From positions 653,214-717,213 of the forward strand of contig NZ_JABVBB010000038.1 in NCBI RefSeq assembly GCF_013346665.1: 64,000 nt of DNA, given 5' to 3'. Below the pieces are notes generated by a model that had not been told where the DNA came from, ran no database searches, and saw nothing but the letters and a program-made list of their open reading frames with translations. The translations under genes were made by a program, and so were the position numbers. Numbering within the stretch: position 1 is the stretch's first letter; each line of letters starts with the position of its first letter. Shown here piece after piece: positions 42,825 through 52,364 of this stretch. This DNA comes from Sulfitobacter maritimus. GTDB lineage: Bacteria > Pseudomonadota > Alphaproteobacteria > Rhodobacterales > Rhodobacteraceae.

Positions 42825-43424
42825 ATGAAAGACATCCGAGATGACCTGCACGCTTGCCGCCTATGTGCCGAGCGTTTCGCTGTTACGGCGACCCAGCACC
42901 GCCCCCGGCCGATCGTTTGGTTCAAACCCGGTGCGCGGCTGCTGATAGCCAGCCAAGCCCCCGGCAAACGCGTGCATGAGGCGGGCAAACCCTTTTGGGA
43001 CAAATCCGGCACCCGTCTGCGCGAGTGGCTGGGGCTGGATGAGCCGACATTCTATGACCGCAATCGCGTGGCCATTGTGCCGATGGGATTTTGCTTTCCG
43101 GGCTATGACGCGAAGGGCAGCGATCTGCCGCCGCCGCGCATCTGTGCGCAGACATGGCGCAAGCCAGTGCTTGAAATGTTGCCGGACCTGCGGCTTACCG
43201 TGCTGATCGGGGGCTATGCGATGAAATATCACCTGCCCGATTTCCGCAATGTGACCGAGGCCGTGGCGGGGTGGCGCGACCATCCGCCGGGGGTCTTTGC
43301 CTTGCCTCATCCGTCTTGGCGCAATACCGGATGGTTGAACAAGAATCCCTGGTTCGCGGAAGAGGTCCTGCCCCGTCTGCGCGCCGCCGTGTCCGAGGTG
43401 ATGAATGACCGAAAAGAAACTTGA
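42825..43424 (+). CDS. Uracil-DNA glycosylase family protein
   Basis: A 199-residue protein of the uracil-DNA glycosylase superfamily, small prokaryotic subgroup. N-terminal cysteines (HACRLCAERF) could be cluster ligands; motif 1 is SQAPGKRVHEAGKPFWDKSG and the late motif is ALPHPSWRNTGWLNKNPWF, close to the HPSxRN loop that grips uracil. Activity cannot be assumed because several groups with this pattern lack it. The start at 42825 avoids a frame extending into the operators. Overlaps the SseB gene by 20 nt. Confidence 0.8.
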   Translation: MKDIRDDLHACRLCAERFAVTATQHRPRPIVWFKPGARLLIASQAPGKRVHEAGKPFWDKSGTRLREWLGLDEPTFYDRNRVAIVPMGFCFPGYDAKGSDLPPPRICAQTWRKPVLEMLPDLRLTVLIGGYAMKYHLPDFRNVTEAVAGWRDHPPGVFALPHPSWRNTGWLNKNPWFAEEVLPRLRAAVSEVMNDRKET

Positions 43425-44199
43425 CGCCACACCGTTGGACGACGCCCATGCTGCGATGATGGCCGCGCCCGAGGATGACGCCGCCCGTCTGCGCTTTTAC
43501 GAACGTATCGCGGATGTGGAGTTGTTCATGTTGCTTAAGGATGAGCCGCAGGGCGACCAGATCAGCCCGGTGTTGCTCGACGACAGTTATGTGATCGTCT
43601 TTGACCGCGCCGCGCGACTGTCGGCCTATGTGGGGGCGGCGTCGCCCTATGTGGCGCTTTCGGGGCGGGCGATTGCCGCGATGTTAGAGGGTCAGCCCTT
43701 GGGCATGGCGGTGAACATCGGCGTGGCACCCTCGGAGATTCTGTTGTCTGCCGAAGCGATGGACTGGCTGCGCGATACGCTGGCCCATGCGCCGGGAGAG
43801 GTCGAGGCCGGGATCGACCGTGTCTTTCCGCCGCAAGGTCTGCCGGAAACATTAATCGCGGCGATTGACGCCAAGCTGGCCACGGCCACAGGCATGGCGG
43901 CTGGGGCTTTCCTTGTGGGGGTCGACTACAGCGGCGGCGGGCGCGGGCATTTGCTGGCTTTCGTGGGCGCAATCCCACGCGCACAGGATGCGCTGGTGCG
44001 GGCAGCCTCGGAAGCGCTGACCTTTTCGGGGATTGAGGCGGGCGCGATGGATGTGGGCTTCTTTGGCCTCAATGACGCGGTGGTAGAGAAACTGGCCCGC
44101 GTGGGGCTGCGCTTTGATCTGCCGCAGATAGAGCCTTTGCAGAACACGCCGCGCATGGCGCCCGGCAGCGATCCGGCGAAGCCGCCGAAACTGCGCTGA
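43405..44199 (+). CDS. SseB-family protein
   Basis: 264 residues with an SseB N-terminal-like domain (ELFMLLKDEPQGDQISPVLL, VALSGRAIAAML) and a C-terminal SseB domain. The family is named after an E. coli serine sensitivity gene and has no established biochemical role. It starts within the upstream uracil-glycosylase-family gene, so the two are co-translated. A strong hairpin follows the stop codon. Confidence 0.8.
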   Translation: MTEKKLDATPLDDAHAAMMAAPEDDAARLRFYERIADVELFMLLKDEPQGDQISPVLLDDSYVIVFDRAARLSAYVGAASPYVALSGRAIAAMLEGQPLGMAVNIGVAPSEILLSAEAMDWLRDTLAHAPGEVEAGIDRVFPPQGLPETLIAAIDAKLATATGMAAGAFLVGVDYSGGGRGHLLAFVGAIPRAQDALVRAASEALTFSGIEAGAMDVGFFGLNDAVVEKLARVGLRFDLPQIEPLQNTPRMAPGSDPAKPPKLR

Positions 44200-44220
44200 C
44201 CCTACCTTAGGGCAAAGAAA

Positions 44221-44253
44221 AAGGCGGGCGAGGCGCTTCCGCCCGCCCGCCTT
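44221..44253. terminator. Bidirectional terminator between sseB and gcrA
   Basis: Arms AAGGCGGGCG (44221-44230) and CGCCCGCCTT (44244-44253) form a 10-bp stem; AAAAA precedes it, giving a T-run on the minus strand for gcrA. Confidence 0.85.
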
Positions 44254-44275
44254 GTCTCATTTTCCGGAGCCGATC

Positions 44276-44884
44276 TTAGCGGCGACGGTCGCGGCGCGCG
44301 CTCATCGGTTGGAAGGCGACGCCGACATGGGCTTCGCAATAGGGTTTTCCCTGTTGCACGGGTAGGCCGCAGAACCAGAAATCATCGGTCGCGGGGTCGC
44401 CCACGGGCCATTTGCAGGTACGTTCCGTGAGTTCCATCAAGCCGATTTTCTTGGCCTTCTTTTCGACTTCGCTGACCTTGGCCAAGGCCTCCGGGCTGAT
44501 CTCATTGGCCGAGGGCTGCGGCGGCAGGGGCTGGCCTGCGGGGATAATCTGCTTGCGGGCAGGCAGCTTGGGTGCCGGGGCTGCGGCGGGCTCTTCGGCT
44601 TCGGGCTCGGGCGCGGCTTCGACCTCTGGCTCAGAGGCGGCCTTCGCGGCGGGCTTTGGCTTGGCCTCAGCCTTGGGCGCTGCGGGTTTCGCTTTGGCCT
44701 CCGGCTTAGCGGTGGCGGCAGCAGCGGGCGCGCCTGCGGTGCGGTTGGACAGGCCCAAACGGTGCACCTTGCCAATCACGGCGTTGCGCGTCACCCCGCC
44801 CAGTTCTTTTGCGATCTGGCTGGCGGACTGGCCTTCGCCCCACATCTTTTTCAGTGTCTCTACGCGCTCATCAGTCCAGGACAT
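44276..44884 (-). CDS. gcrA: Cell cycle regulator GcrA
   Basis: Alphaproteobacterial transcription factor that works with sigma-70 at CcrM-methylated promoters. 202 residues: N-terminal DNA-binding domain (SWTDERVETLKKMWGEGQSA, RNAVIGKVHRLGLSNR), a long alanine/proline/lysine-rich linker (about 48-130) and a C-terminal sigma-binding domain with CKWPVGDP, FWFCG and YCEAH. The linker is longer than in Caulobacter. The leader contains a terminator hairpin and a GGGGAACCCC palindrome over the ribosome site. No GANTC methylation site was seen in its promoter region. Confidence 0.94.
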   Translation of the reverse strand: MSWTDERVETLKKMWGEGQSASQIAKELGGVTRNAVIGKVHRLGLSNRTAGAPAAAATAKPEAKAKPAAPKAEAKPKPAAKAASEPEVEAAPEPEAEEPAAAPAPKLPARKQIIPAGQPLPPQPSANEISPEALAKVSEVEKKAKKIGLMELTERTCKWPVGDPATDDFWFCGLPVQQGKPYCEAHVGVAFQPMSARRDRRR

Positions 44885-44900
44885 ATGGGGTTCCCCAGTT

Positions 44901-44930
44901 AAAAAGCGGTCCCCTAGCCCGGACCGCTTT
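44901..44930 (-). promoter_or_regulatory. Attenuator-like hairpin in the gcrA leader
   Basis: On the minus strand AAAGCGGTCC pairs with GGACCGCTTT across an 8-nt loop and is followed by a T-run, the layout of an intrinsic terminator. It ends 17 nt before the gcrA start codon. A second palindrome GGGGAACCCC covers the ribosome site. No gene upstream on this strand needs termination. Confidence 0.7.
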
Positions 44931-44948
44931 GTCAGTGTATCGGCCCCC

Positions 44949-44976
44949 ATTTTATCTTCTGGGGCCGCAGGTGCAA
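44949..44976 (-). promoter_or_regulatory. Candidate gcrA promoter
   Basis: TTGCAC (44976-44971, minus) and TAAAAT (44954-44949) are 16 bp apart. Transcription would begin near 44942, about 12 nt before the attenuator-like hairpin, leaving a leader under 60 nt. Confidence 0.5.
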
Positions 44977-45233
44977 GCGCCGATCCCTTTGGGATGCGGC
45001 ACGGTGCGATTGGGGCTTTACGTGGGGGATCAAGCGCGGCTATGCAAGCCCTATGATCAATTGCGCCACATATCCTATCCGACGACGCACCGTCCGATAA
45101 CTGCGCGGCCCCCTGTGGCCTGATCCGCAGCATGCGTGCTGCACCCTTTCAAAAACCACCAAATCCCATTGACCCTGCGCCGACCCCATGCCCTTTTACC
45201 GGCGTGACATGGCCCTCTTTCAAGGACAACAAG

Positions 45234-46409
45234 ATGATCGCTTCCGTTCTGCCGACCTACAACCGTGCCCCAATGAGCTTTGTAAAAGGCGAAGGCACAT
45301 GGCTGATCGAAGCGGATGGGCGACGTTTTCTCGACCTTGGCGCGGGGATCGCGGTCAACGCGCTTGGCCATGCGCATCCGGCACTGGTCAAAGCGCTCAC
45401 TGATCAGGCGCAGGCGCTGTGGCATACCTCGAACCTCTACCATATCCCGCAGCAAGAGGCGCTGGCAGACCGGCTGGTGGCCGAAACCTTTGCCGACACC
45501 GTGTTCTTTTGCAATTCCGGCACCGAGGCCTGCGAATTGGCCGTGAAAATGGCGCGCAAGCATTTCTACGACAAGGACCAGCCTGAGCGCGTTGAGATCA
45601 TTACCTTTTCTGGCTCTTTCCACGGGCGTTCCTCTGCCGGGATCGCGGCTGCGGGGTCTGAGAAGATGACCAAAGGTTTCGGCCCGCTGCTGCCAGGGTT
45701 TGTGCACCTCGACCTCGGCGACAGCGAGGCGCTGAAGGCTGCAATTTCCGATAAGACCGCCGCCATCATGGTGGAGCCGGTGCAGGGCGAGGGGGGCATC
45801 CGCGCCATTCCTGACGCTGAGTTGCAAGAGATGCGCAGGCTTTGTGACGAACACGGGCTGCTGCTGATCTTGGATGAGGTGCAATGCGGCGTGGGTCGGA
45901 CGGGGCGGCTCTTTGCCCATGAATGGGCGGGGGTGACGCCTGACATCATGATGGTTGCCAAGGGCATCGGCGGGGGCTTCCCGCTGGGCGCGGTGTTGGC
46001 GACGGAAAAGGCCGCCGCAGCGATGACGGCGGGCTCGCATGGCTCGACCTATGGCGGCAACCCGCTGGGCTGCGCGGTGGGCTCGGCGGTGCTGGATATC
46101 GTGGCCGAAGAGGGTTTTCTGGCCGAAGTGAACCGCAAAGCAAGCCTGATGCGCCAGCGTCTTGAGGGGCTGGTCGCGGAACATCCGACCGTCTTTGAAG
46201 AGGTGCGCGGCGTGGGGCTGATGCTGGGCCTGAAATGCAAGGTCACCAACGCAGATGTCGTGGCGGCAGGCTATGACGCGGCGCTGATCACCGTCCCCGC
46301 CGCCGATAATGTGATCCGTCTGCTGCCGCCGCTGACCATCAGCGACGACGAGATTTCAGAGGCGCTGCACCGTCTTGATGCCGTCGCCCGTAGCCTCACC
46401 CCCGCATAA
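45234..46409 (+). CDS. argD: Acetylornithine aminotransferase
   Basis: PLP enzyme of arginine synthesis, possibly also succinyldiaminopimelate aminotransferase. 391 residues; [42 protein letters not shown] and the PLP lysine in [14 protein letters not shown]. Start at 45234 ([14 protein letters not shown]), 7 nt after AAGGA; an in-frame ATG at 45132 is not supported. The 349-bp gap to gcrA holds the gcrA leader and promoter on one side and nothing recognised on the argD side. argF follows. Confidence 0.94.
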   Translation: MIASVLPTYNRAPMSFVKGEGTWLIEADGRRFLDLGAGIAVNALGHAHPALVKALTDQAQALWHTSNLYHIPQQEALADRLVAETFADTVFFCNSGTEACELAVKMARKHFYDKDQPERVEIITFSGSFHGRSSAGIAAAGSEKMTKGFGPLLPGFVHLDLGDSEALKAAISDKTAAIMVEPVQGEGGIRAIPDAELQEMRRLCDEHGLLLILDEVQCGVGRTGRLFAHEWAGVTPDIMMVAKGIGGGFPLGAVLATEKAAAAMTAGSHGSTYGGNPLGCAVGSAVLDIVAEEGFLAEVNRKASLMRQRLEGLVAEHPTVFEEVRGVGLMLGLKCKVTNADVVAAGYDAALITVPAADNVIRLLPPLTISDDEISEALHRLDAVARSLTPA

Positions 46410-46416
46410 TTCTCAA

Positions 46417-46445
46417 CCCAGACATTCCTTGGGTCTGGGGCCTTT
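46417..46445 (+). terminator. Intercistronic hairpin between argD and argF
   Basis: Arms CCCAGAC (46417-46423) and GTCTGGG (46433-46439) are followed by GCCTTTT. A leaky terminator between two genes of one pathway would lower argF relative to argD; alternatively argF has its own promoter. Confidence 0.6.
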
Positions 46446-46477
46446 TGGCTCGGCACCCGCAAGACAGAGACATCCTT

Positions 46478-47383
46478 ATGAACGATTTCCTCGACATCCA
46501 CGAAACCGACCCGGCCGCGCTGCGGCAGATTATCGACAGCGCCATCGCGATGAAATCCGCCCGCCAAGGTCGCCCCAAAGGTGCGCCGGATGATGAGCAG
46601 CCGCTGAAAAACCATATGGTCGCGCTGATCTTTGAAAAGCCCTCGACCCGGACCCGCGTGTCTTTCGACGTCGGCGTGCGCCAGATGGGCGGGCAAACCA
46701 TGGTGCTCTCGGGCGCGGATATGCAGTTGGGGCACGGTGAGACAATTGCCGACACCGCCCGCGTGCTGTCGCGCTATGTAGATATGATCATGATCCGCAC
46801 CTTTGAGGAGGCCACGCTTTTGGAGATGGCCGAACATGCCACCGTGCCGGTGATTAACGGGCTGACCAACCGGACGCACCCCTGCCAAATCATGGCGGAT
46901 ATCCAGACCTTTGAGGAACATCGCGGCCCGATCAAGGGGCGCAAGGTGGTCTGGTCAGGCGACGGCAACAACGTCTTTGCCAGCTTCGCTCATGCCGCCA
47001 AACAGTTCGACTTTGATCTGACCTTCACCGGCCCCCAGCCGCTTGACCCGGAACCAGCGCTTGATGGTCTTTATACCATTGAACGCGACCCGCTAAAGGC
47101 GGTGGAGGGTGCTGATCTGGTGGTGACGGACACATGGGTCAGCATGCATGACCCCCAATCCGCCCGCGAACGCCGCCATAACCAATTGCGCGGCTATCAG
47201 GTGAACGACGCGCTGATGGGCCGCGCCAAGCCGGATGCGCTGTTCATGCATTGCCTGCCTGCCCACCGGGACGACGAGGCGACCTCCAGCGTCATGGATG
47301 GCCCCCATTCGGTGATCTTTGATGAGGCTGAGAACCGGCTGCACGCGCAAAAGGCGGTTATGCGCTGGTGTCTCGGGACGTGA
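46478..47383 (+). CDS. argF: Ornithine carbamoyltransferase
   Basis: Forms citrulline from ornithine and carbamoyl phosphate. 301 residues with the carbamoyl-phosphate loop KPSTRTR, HPCQ near the middle and FMHCLPAHR as the ornithine-side loop. The start at 46478 (MNDFLDIHE) replaces a longer frame that runs into the hairpin tail. Overlaps the next gene by 4 nt (GTGA). Confidence 0.95.
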   Translation: MNDFLDIHETDPAALRQIIDSAIAMKSARQGRPKGAPDDEQPLKNHMVALIFEKPSTRTRVSFDVGVRQMGGQTMVLSGADMQLGHGETIADTARVLSRYVDMIMIRTFEEATLLEMAEHATVPVINGLTNRTHPCQIMADIQTFEEHRGPIKGRKVVWSGDGNNVFASFAHAAKQFDFDLTFTGPQPLDPEPALDGLYTIERDPLKAVEGADLVVTDTWVSMHDPQSARERRHNQLRGYQVNDALMGRAKPDALFMHCLPAHRDDEATSSVMDGPHSVIFDEAENRLHAQKAVMRWCLGT

Positions 47384-48402
47384 GTGATGGCCCCCGCATC
47401 GTTGTCGCGGGCGCGGGGGCCGCGGGCTGTTTTATCGGTGGGCTCTTGGCAGCCGGCGGGCGGCGCGTGACCCTGCTGGCCCGCCCGCGCATTCAGGCCG
47501 AGATCCGCACCCATGGGCTGACCCTGACCGACTTTCGCGGCATGGCCGCCTATCTGCCATCAGATGAGCTTACGCTTGCGGGCGATCCGGCCTGCCTGCG
47601 CCATGCTGATATTGTGTTGGTGACCGTCAAATCGCGCAGTACGGCGGCTGTGGCCGCCCAGATTGCGCAGCATGCGGAGCCGGGAACCCAGGTGGTCAGC
47701 TTGCAAAATGGCGTGCACAACCTTGCCGTGCTGGCAGATGCCCTGCCGGGGTTTGACCTGCGGGCTGGTTTGGTCCCCTTCGATGTCGTGGCTTTGGGGC
47801 AGGGGGGCTATCACCGCGCCAGCGGGGGCGATCTGGTGATTGCGCCGGGGCCGATCGATCTGACCGGGGCGCTCACCGTTCCGGGGCTGGCTGCGCAGGC
47901 GCGTCAGGATATTGAGGCGCTGCAATGGGGCAAGTTCCTGTTCAATCAGTTCGACGCGCTGAATGCGCTCAGCGGCTTGCCCCTGCACAAGCAATTGCAT
48001 GACCGGGACTGGCGCCGCCTGATGGCCGCTCAATGGGCCGAGGCCCATGCGGTGCTGCGCGCTCAGGACATCGTGGCCAAGCTGACTTCCACGGTGCCAC
48101 CGCGCCTCATGCCCGCGCTGCTGCGTTTGCCGACGCCGCTGTTCACGCAGGTAGCGGCGAAAATGCTGGAATTCGATCCGCAGGCGCGCACGTCAATGGC
48201 CCAAGACCTCGCCGCCCGCCGCCCGACCGAGATCGGCGCTCTGCAGGGCGAGGTGCAGCGGATGGGTCAGGCCTTGGGGCGGGCCACGCCGGTCACGGAT
48301 ATGGTGTTGCGGGTCATGGGCTGGGCCGAGCTTGCGGGTGAAGGTCTGCCACATTTGCCCGCCACCGCCCTGCGTGCAGAGATTACAGCAGGGTCGCGCT
48401 AG
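47380..48402 (+). CDS. Ketopantoate reductase (ApbA/PanE) family protein
   Basis: A 340-residue NADP-dependent dehydrogenase with the Rossmann motif [16 protein letters not shown], the mid-region SLQNGVHN and a C-terminal helical domain with [16 protein letters not shown] in place of the usual W-x-K-x3-N-x3-N pattern. It may reduce 2-dehydropantoate, but several family members act on other 2-oxo acids. GTG at 47380 overlaps the argF stop; GTG at 47368 is another option. A bidirectional terminator follows. Confidence 0.8.
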   Translation: MSDGPRIVVAGAGAAGCFIGGLLAAGGRRVTLLARPRIQAEIRTHGLTLTDFRGMAAYLPSDELTLAGDPACLRHADIVLVTVKSRSTAAVAAQIAQHAEPGTQVVSLQNGVHNLAVLADALPGFDLRAGLVPFDVVALGQGGYHRASGGDLVIAPGPIDLTGALTVPGLAAQARQDIEALQWGKFLFNQFDALNALSGLPLHKQLHDRDWRRLMAAQWAEAHAVLRAQDIVAKLTSTVPPRLMPALLRLPTPLFTQVAAKMLEFDPQARTSMAQDLAARRPTEIGALQGEVQRMGQALGRATPVTDMVLRVMGWAELAGEGLPHLPATALRAEITAGSR

Positions 48403-48411
48403 GCAAAAGAA

Positions 48412-48430
48412 AAGGCGCCAAAAGCGCCTT
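48412..48430. terminator. Bidirectional terminator
   Basis: Stem AAGGCGC/GCGCCTT (7 bp) around CAAAA lies between the convergent reductase and phosphate transporter genes; A-rich sequence on the left supplies a T-run for the minus strand. Confidence 0.75.
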
Positions 48431-48433
48431 CCC

Positions 48434-49915
48434 TCAGTTAACAAGCGTGTTGAGCAGCCAGAACACGATGCCCGACAGCAGCGCAGCGGCTGGCACGGTG
48501 ATGACCCAAGCCGCCACGATGGTCATGAAATGCGAGCGGCGCACCAGCTTGCGGCGGCGGCGTTCCTCAACCGCGATGCGTTTGACCTCGCCCGCCTTGC
48601 CACCGATCTGACGCAGACGACGCTCCATATGCCATTCGCGGTAAAAGCCTACGCCGAAGACCCCTCCCACGGCGATATGGGTCGACGACACAGGCAGGCC
48701 CAGCCAAGAGGCGACAATCACGGTGATCGCTGCCGAAAGCGCCACGCAATAGGCGCGCATGGGGTTCAGCTTGGTGATCTGGCTGCCGACCATGCGGATC
48801 AGCTTCGGGCCAAAGAGGAACAGGCCAAAAGAGATGCCAAAGGCGCCGATGATCATCACCCAAGTCGGGATATTGACCTTATCTTCAAAGCCACCAAATT
48901 CACTGGCATGGACAATCGCGGCCAGCGGGCCAACCGCATTGGCCACGTCATTCGCCCCATGCGCAAAGCTCAGCAGCGCCGCAGAGAGCACCAGTGGCAG
49001 GCCGAAGAGGATTTTGACCGAGCGGTTGCGGTTCTCCATGCCCTCAGACTTCTGGCGGATCAGCGGGGCAGAGATGGCATAGGTCACCAGACCCACGACA
49101 AGACCAATGACCAGCGCCAAAGGCATGTCGATGGCGATGATCTTTTTCAGACCCTTAAGCGCCAAATAGGCGGCAAAGACCCCGGCCATGATGCCCACCA
49201 GCACCGGCACCCAAGTGCGTGCGGCTGCGATCTTGTCGTCTTGATAGATGATGCGCGCTTTGATGAAGGCGAGAAACATCGCCGCGACGGCCCCGCCCAG
49301 GACGGGCGAAATCACCCAGCTTGCGGCGATCATACCCATCGAGCTCCAGTTCACCACGCCAAAGCCAGCGGCAGCGATGCCCGCCCCCATGACGCCGCCC
49401 ACGACGGAGTGTGTGGTCGAGACCGGCGCGCCGACCCAAGTGGCAAGGTTCACCCACAGCGCCGAGGAGATCAGCGCGGCCATCATGGCCCAGATGAAGA
49501 TGCGGTTGTCTGCCACACTGGCCGGATCAATGATGCCCTTGGAAATGGTCGAAACCACATCGCCCCCCGCGAGCAACGCGCCTGCGGATTCGCACAGCGC
49601 CGCGATCACGATGGCACCGCCCATGGTCAGCGCATTGGCGCCCACTGCCGGACCCATGTTATTGGCCACGTCATTCGCGCCGATATTCACCGCCATATAG
49701 GCGCCAAACACTGCCGCTGCGATAACGACATAGCTGGAAGGCTGCTGCCCAAAGAACATCGCCGCGACCGCCCCGGCCACCACGATAAAGGCCAGCGCAA
49801 TGCCCGGCCCAACGAGGGGGCGGGCAACATAGGTGGCGGCCAGTTCGACCTGTGAAATTCGGTTAAGGTCTTTGTCCAGTGTCTTCCACTGGCTGCCTTG
49901 CGGTTCATTCGCCAT
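48434..49915 (-). CDS. PiT-family inorganic phosphate transporter
   Basis: Low-affinity metal-phosphate/proton symporter of the inner membrane, 493 residues, about ten to twelve helices. Both halves carry the PiT signature: IGANDVANNMGPAVG and AHGANDVANAVGPLA, and each has a VSTTHS- or VSSTHI-type loop. A basic cytosolic segment (RRRRKLVRRSH) lies near the C-terminus. The start at 49915 (MANEPQG) is 9 nt after AGGGAT. No PhoU-like partner (DUF47) is seen nearby, although the two are often paired. Confidence 0.93.
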   Translation of the reverse strand: MANEPQGSQWKTLDKDLNRISQVELAATYVARPLVGPGIALAFIVVAGAVAAMFFGQQPSSYVVIAAAVFGAYMAVNIGANDVANNMGPAVGANALTMGGAIVIAALCESAGALLAGGDVVSTISKGIIDPASVADNRIFIWAMMAALISSALWVNLATWVGAPVSTTHSVVGGVMGAGIAAAGFGVVNWSSMGMIAASWVISPVLGGAVAAMFLAFIKARIIYQDDKIAAARTWVPVLVGIMAGVFAAYLALKGLKKIIAIDMPLALVIGLVVGLVTYAISAPLIRQKSEGMENRNRSVKILFGLPLVLSAALLSFAHGANDVANAVGPLAAIVHASEFGGFEDKVNIPTWVMIIGAFGISFGLFLFGPKLIRMVGSQITKLNPMRAYCVALSAAITVIVASWLGLPVSSTHIAVGGVFGVGFYREWHMERRLRQIGGKAGEVKRIAVEERRRRKLVRRSHFMTIVAAWVITVPAAALLSGIVFWLLNTLVN

Positions 49916-50092
49916 GCTGTCGTGATCCCTCAAAAGGTCGCTTTGTACCGACTTGAGGTGGCATAACGATGCCTTTGGCGCAAGCCGTTCTGTCGCGAAA
50001 CGGTCATTGCGACCTTGGGTTGTTCAGAGGTTGGGAGGGCTATTGCCGTGTTATATACGGCGGGCCAAAGTGCCACGGCCCGCAGTGCTGTC

Positions 50093-50554
50093 TTAGCCAA
50101 AGGCGTTGAGAATGGCTTTAAGGTCAGGCTCATCCACCAGTTCAGCGGCCTCCTGTGGCGTGAACCAAGCGCGCTTGCGCATGCTTGCATCAGGGTAATC
50201 TTCGCTCAGGTCACGCACGCGGGTCAGATAGACCTGTGTCGTCACCGGCACTGTTAGCCCTTCGCCCAGACCTTTGTCATATTCAAAGATTCCCATCGGC
50301 TCGGTCTCAATATCGGCCTTGGTCACCCCGGCCTCTTCCCAAGCCTCTTGCAAAGCGGCACCCGCACCATCAAGACCGTCAATCGGCCAGCCCTTGGGCA
50401 TGATCCAGCGACCGGTATCACGGCTGGTAATCAGCAGAACCTTTTTGCCTTCCTCTGTGTCGCGGTAGCACAGGGCCGCCACTTGCACCCGCTTGGGGCG
50501 TTTGAAGATCGGCAGAACCATGTCCTGCCATGCGCGTTTAAAAACATGATTCAT
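50093..50554 (-). CDS. NUDIX hydrolase
   Basis: A 153-residue Nudix protein. The box spans Gly55-Val77 (GWPIDGLDG, then LQEAWEEAGV); two canonical positions differ (Leu61 for Glu, Gln69 for Arg), but the core metal ligands EAWEE remain. PKGWP plus a C-terminal MRKRAWFTPQEAAELV suggests the diphosphoinositol-polyphosphate/Ap4A-type subgroup. Single gene; about 140 bp divergent from gnd. The substrate is uncertain. Confidence 0.88.
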   Translation of the reverse strand: MNHVFKRAWQDMVLPIFKRPKRVQVAALCYRDTEEGKKVLLITSRDTGRWIMPKGWPIDGLDGAGAALQEAWEEAGVTKADIETEPMGIFEYDKGLGEGLTVPVTTQVYLTRVRDLSEDYPDASMRKRAWFTPQEAAELVDEPDLKAILNAFG

Positions 50555-50691
50555 GAACTAACTAAGCCTCGGTCGGGTGTTTTTCTTGTTATGCTTGCAT
50601 TATATAGTATTTCCCGACGCAAATCAAACTGTTGCGCTGCACGTCCGAAGCGGTGACGGTGTGACCCGGCAAGAGATGAGGCATTGTTAAT

Positions 50692-52140
50692 ATGGCACAT
50701 GGCACGCAGGCGAAAAACCAGACAGCACCGCGCGGTGGCGCAGATATTGGGGTTTATGGTCTGGGGACCATGGGCTCGGCGCTCGCGCTTAACCTTGCCG
50801 ACAGCGGGTTTAACGTTGCGGTCAGCAACCGCGAGGCCGACTGGATTGCGCCATTTCTTGCCGAAGCCGGGCCGCTTGCCGAGCGATTGACGGGGGCCGA
50901 GCGGCTTAAGGATTTTGTCGCCGCGATCAAAGCACCGCGCAGTATCTTGTTCATGATCCCTTCCGGCGCGCCGGTGGATGCGATGATTGAGGCGATCAAA
51001 CCGCTGCTAGAGCCGGGCGATACGCTGATCGACGGCGGCAACGCCGATTTCCACGACACCCGCCGCCGAAGTGCCGAGTTGGATGGCACAGGGCTGCATT
51101 TCGTCGGCATGGGCGTATCTGGCGGGGAGGCAGGCGCGCGGTTTGGACCGTCGATGATGGTGGGCGGCAGCGACCACTCATGGCAGCAGTTCCGCCCGAT
51201 GGCCGAGGCGATTGCCGCGCGGTTCGACGGCACACCCTGCGTGGCGCATCTAGGCCCTGATGGGGCGGGGCATTTCGTCAAAACGGTGCACAACGGCATT
51301 GAATACGCCGACATGCAGATGATTGCAGAGGTTTACGGTCTATTGCGGGATGCCGGGGGGCAGGGGGCGGTTGAGATCGGGAATCTCTTTGCTGAGTGGC
51401 AGAAAGGCCCGCTTAGTTCCTATTTGATCGAAGTGTCCGCTGCGGCCTTGCTGTCGGTGGATAAACAGACCGGCGCACCGATGGTGGATGTGATCCGTGA
51501 CCAAGCGGGTCAAAAAGGCACGGGCCGTTGGACCTTGATCGAAGCGCTGAAGATGGGGCAATCGGCCAATACCATCGAAGCGGCTGTCGGCGCACGCGGC
51601 TGGTCGAGCGAAAAGGCCGTGCGCGAGATGGCCGAGCCTCTCTTGCCCGAAGCGGTACAAGATGCGCCGCTGCCAGAGACGGATGATCTGGAGCAGGCCT
51701 TGCTGGCCGGACGGATCATTGGCCATGCGCAGGGCTTCCGTATCCTCACGGCGGCTTCCGAAGAGTTTGACTGGCAACTGGACCTTGCGCGTATTTCCGA
51801 GATTTGGCGGGCGGGCTGTATCATCCGCTCGGCATTGCTGGATGAATTTGCCGACGCCTTTCGCGGAGAGCTACCGGGTGGACACTTGATCCTTGCCCCC
51901 GCCATGCGCAAGCGGTTGGAGCACAGCATCCCCGCCCTGCGCCGTGTGGTGGCAGCAGGGGCGCTGCTGGGCGTGGCACTGCCTGCGCTGTCGGCGGCGC
52001 TGGCGTGGTACGACAGTATGCGCCGGGCGCGGGGGACGGCGAATATGATCCAAGCGCAACGCGATTTCTTTGGCGCACATGGGTTTGAGCGGGACGGCGA
52101 AGAGGGCAAGTTTCACGGCACGTGGAATCCGCTGCCGTAA
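50692..52140 (+). CDS. gnd: 6-phosphogluconate dehydrogenase, decarboxylating
   Basis: Oxidative pentose phosphate step giving ribulose 5-phosphate, CO2 and NADPH. 482 residues with GVYGLGTMGSALALNL as nucleotide fold, VGMGVSGGEAGARFGPS and HFVKTVHNGIEYADMQMI as substrate loop, and the C-terminal all-helical dimerisation domain. The hydrophilic first 17 residues are an extension over the usual start. It lies alone between a divergent NUDIX gene and convergent truA. Confidence 0.95.
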   Translation: MAHGTQAKNQTAPRGGADIGVYGLGTMGSALALNLADSGFNVAVSNREADWIAPFLAEAGPLAERLTGAERLKDFVAAIKAPRSILFMIPSGAPVDAMIEAIKPLLEPGDTLIDGGNADFHDTRRRSAELDGTGLHFVGMGVSGGEAGARFGPSMMVGGSDHSWQQFRPMAEAIAARFDGTPCVAHLGPDGAGHFVKTVHNGIEYADMQMIAEVYGLLRDAGGQGAVEIGNLFAEWQKGPLSSYLIEVSAAALLSVDKQTGAPMVDVIRDQAGQKGTGRWTLIEALKMGQSANTIEAAVGARGWSSEKAVREMAEPLLPEAVQDAPLPETDDLEQALLAGRIIGHAQGFRILTAASEEFDWQLDLARISEIWRAGCIIRSALLDEFADAFRGELPGGHLILAPAMRKRLEHSIPALRRVVAAGALLGVALPALSAALAWYDSMRRARGTANMIQAQRDFFGAHGFERDGEEGKFHGTWNPLP

Positions 52141-52272
52141 GAGCGCTGACAGGCCCGGGATTAAGCTAAAGACACCGGGCCATTGCTTGCCCGTCCGGTC
52201 AGGCCAGAGGCGCACCTTTTCTTTTCAATAGGCGTACCTTTGTTGCGGCGGGAGGCAATTTTGCTATGGGCG

Positions 52273-52301
52273 AGATGTCTCAAATTAGTCGTGAGACATC
52301 T
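52273..52301. other. Hairpin of unknown role in the gnd-truA interval
   Basis: A perfect 9-bp inverted repeat AGATGTCTC (52273-52281) and GAGACATCT (52293-52301) around an 11-nt AT-rich loop. No T-run follows on either strand, so it is not a classic terminator. A GGCCCGG/CCGGGCC repeat at 52152-52181 lies closer to gnd. Confidence 0.5.
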
Positions 52302-52332
52302 GCATCATAAACTTGCAAGAACCAACCGTAGG

Positions 52333-52356
52333 ATCGCTACCTCGCGGGGAGGCGAT
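52333..52356. terminator. Hairpin downstream of truA, related to that at 7629
   Basis: Arms ATCGC and GCGAT flank a GC-rich centre. The reverse complement begins ATCGCCTCCCCG, the same 12 bases as the left side of the hairpin at 7629-7658. Both lie at the ends of convergent genes. Confidence 0.4.
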
Positions 52357-52364
52357 GGGCCTCG

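Noticed and set aside
48332-49855. Long plus-strand open frame opposite the phosphate transporter
   Set aside because: It is the antisense of a clear PiT gene with both family signatures. Its product is rich in His, Arg and Gln, typical of a high-GC shadow frame.
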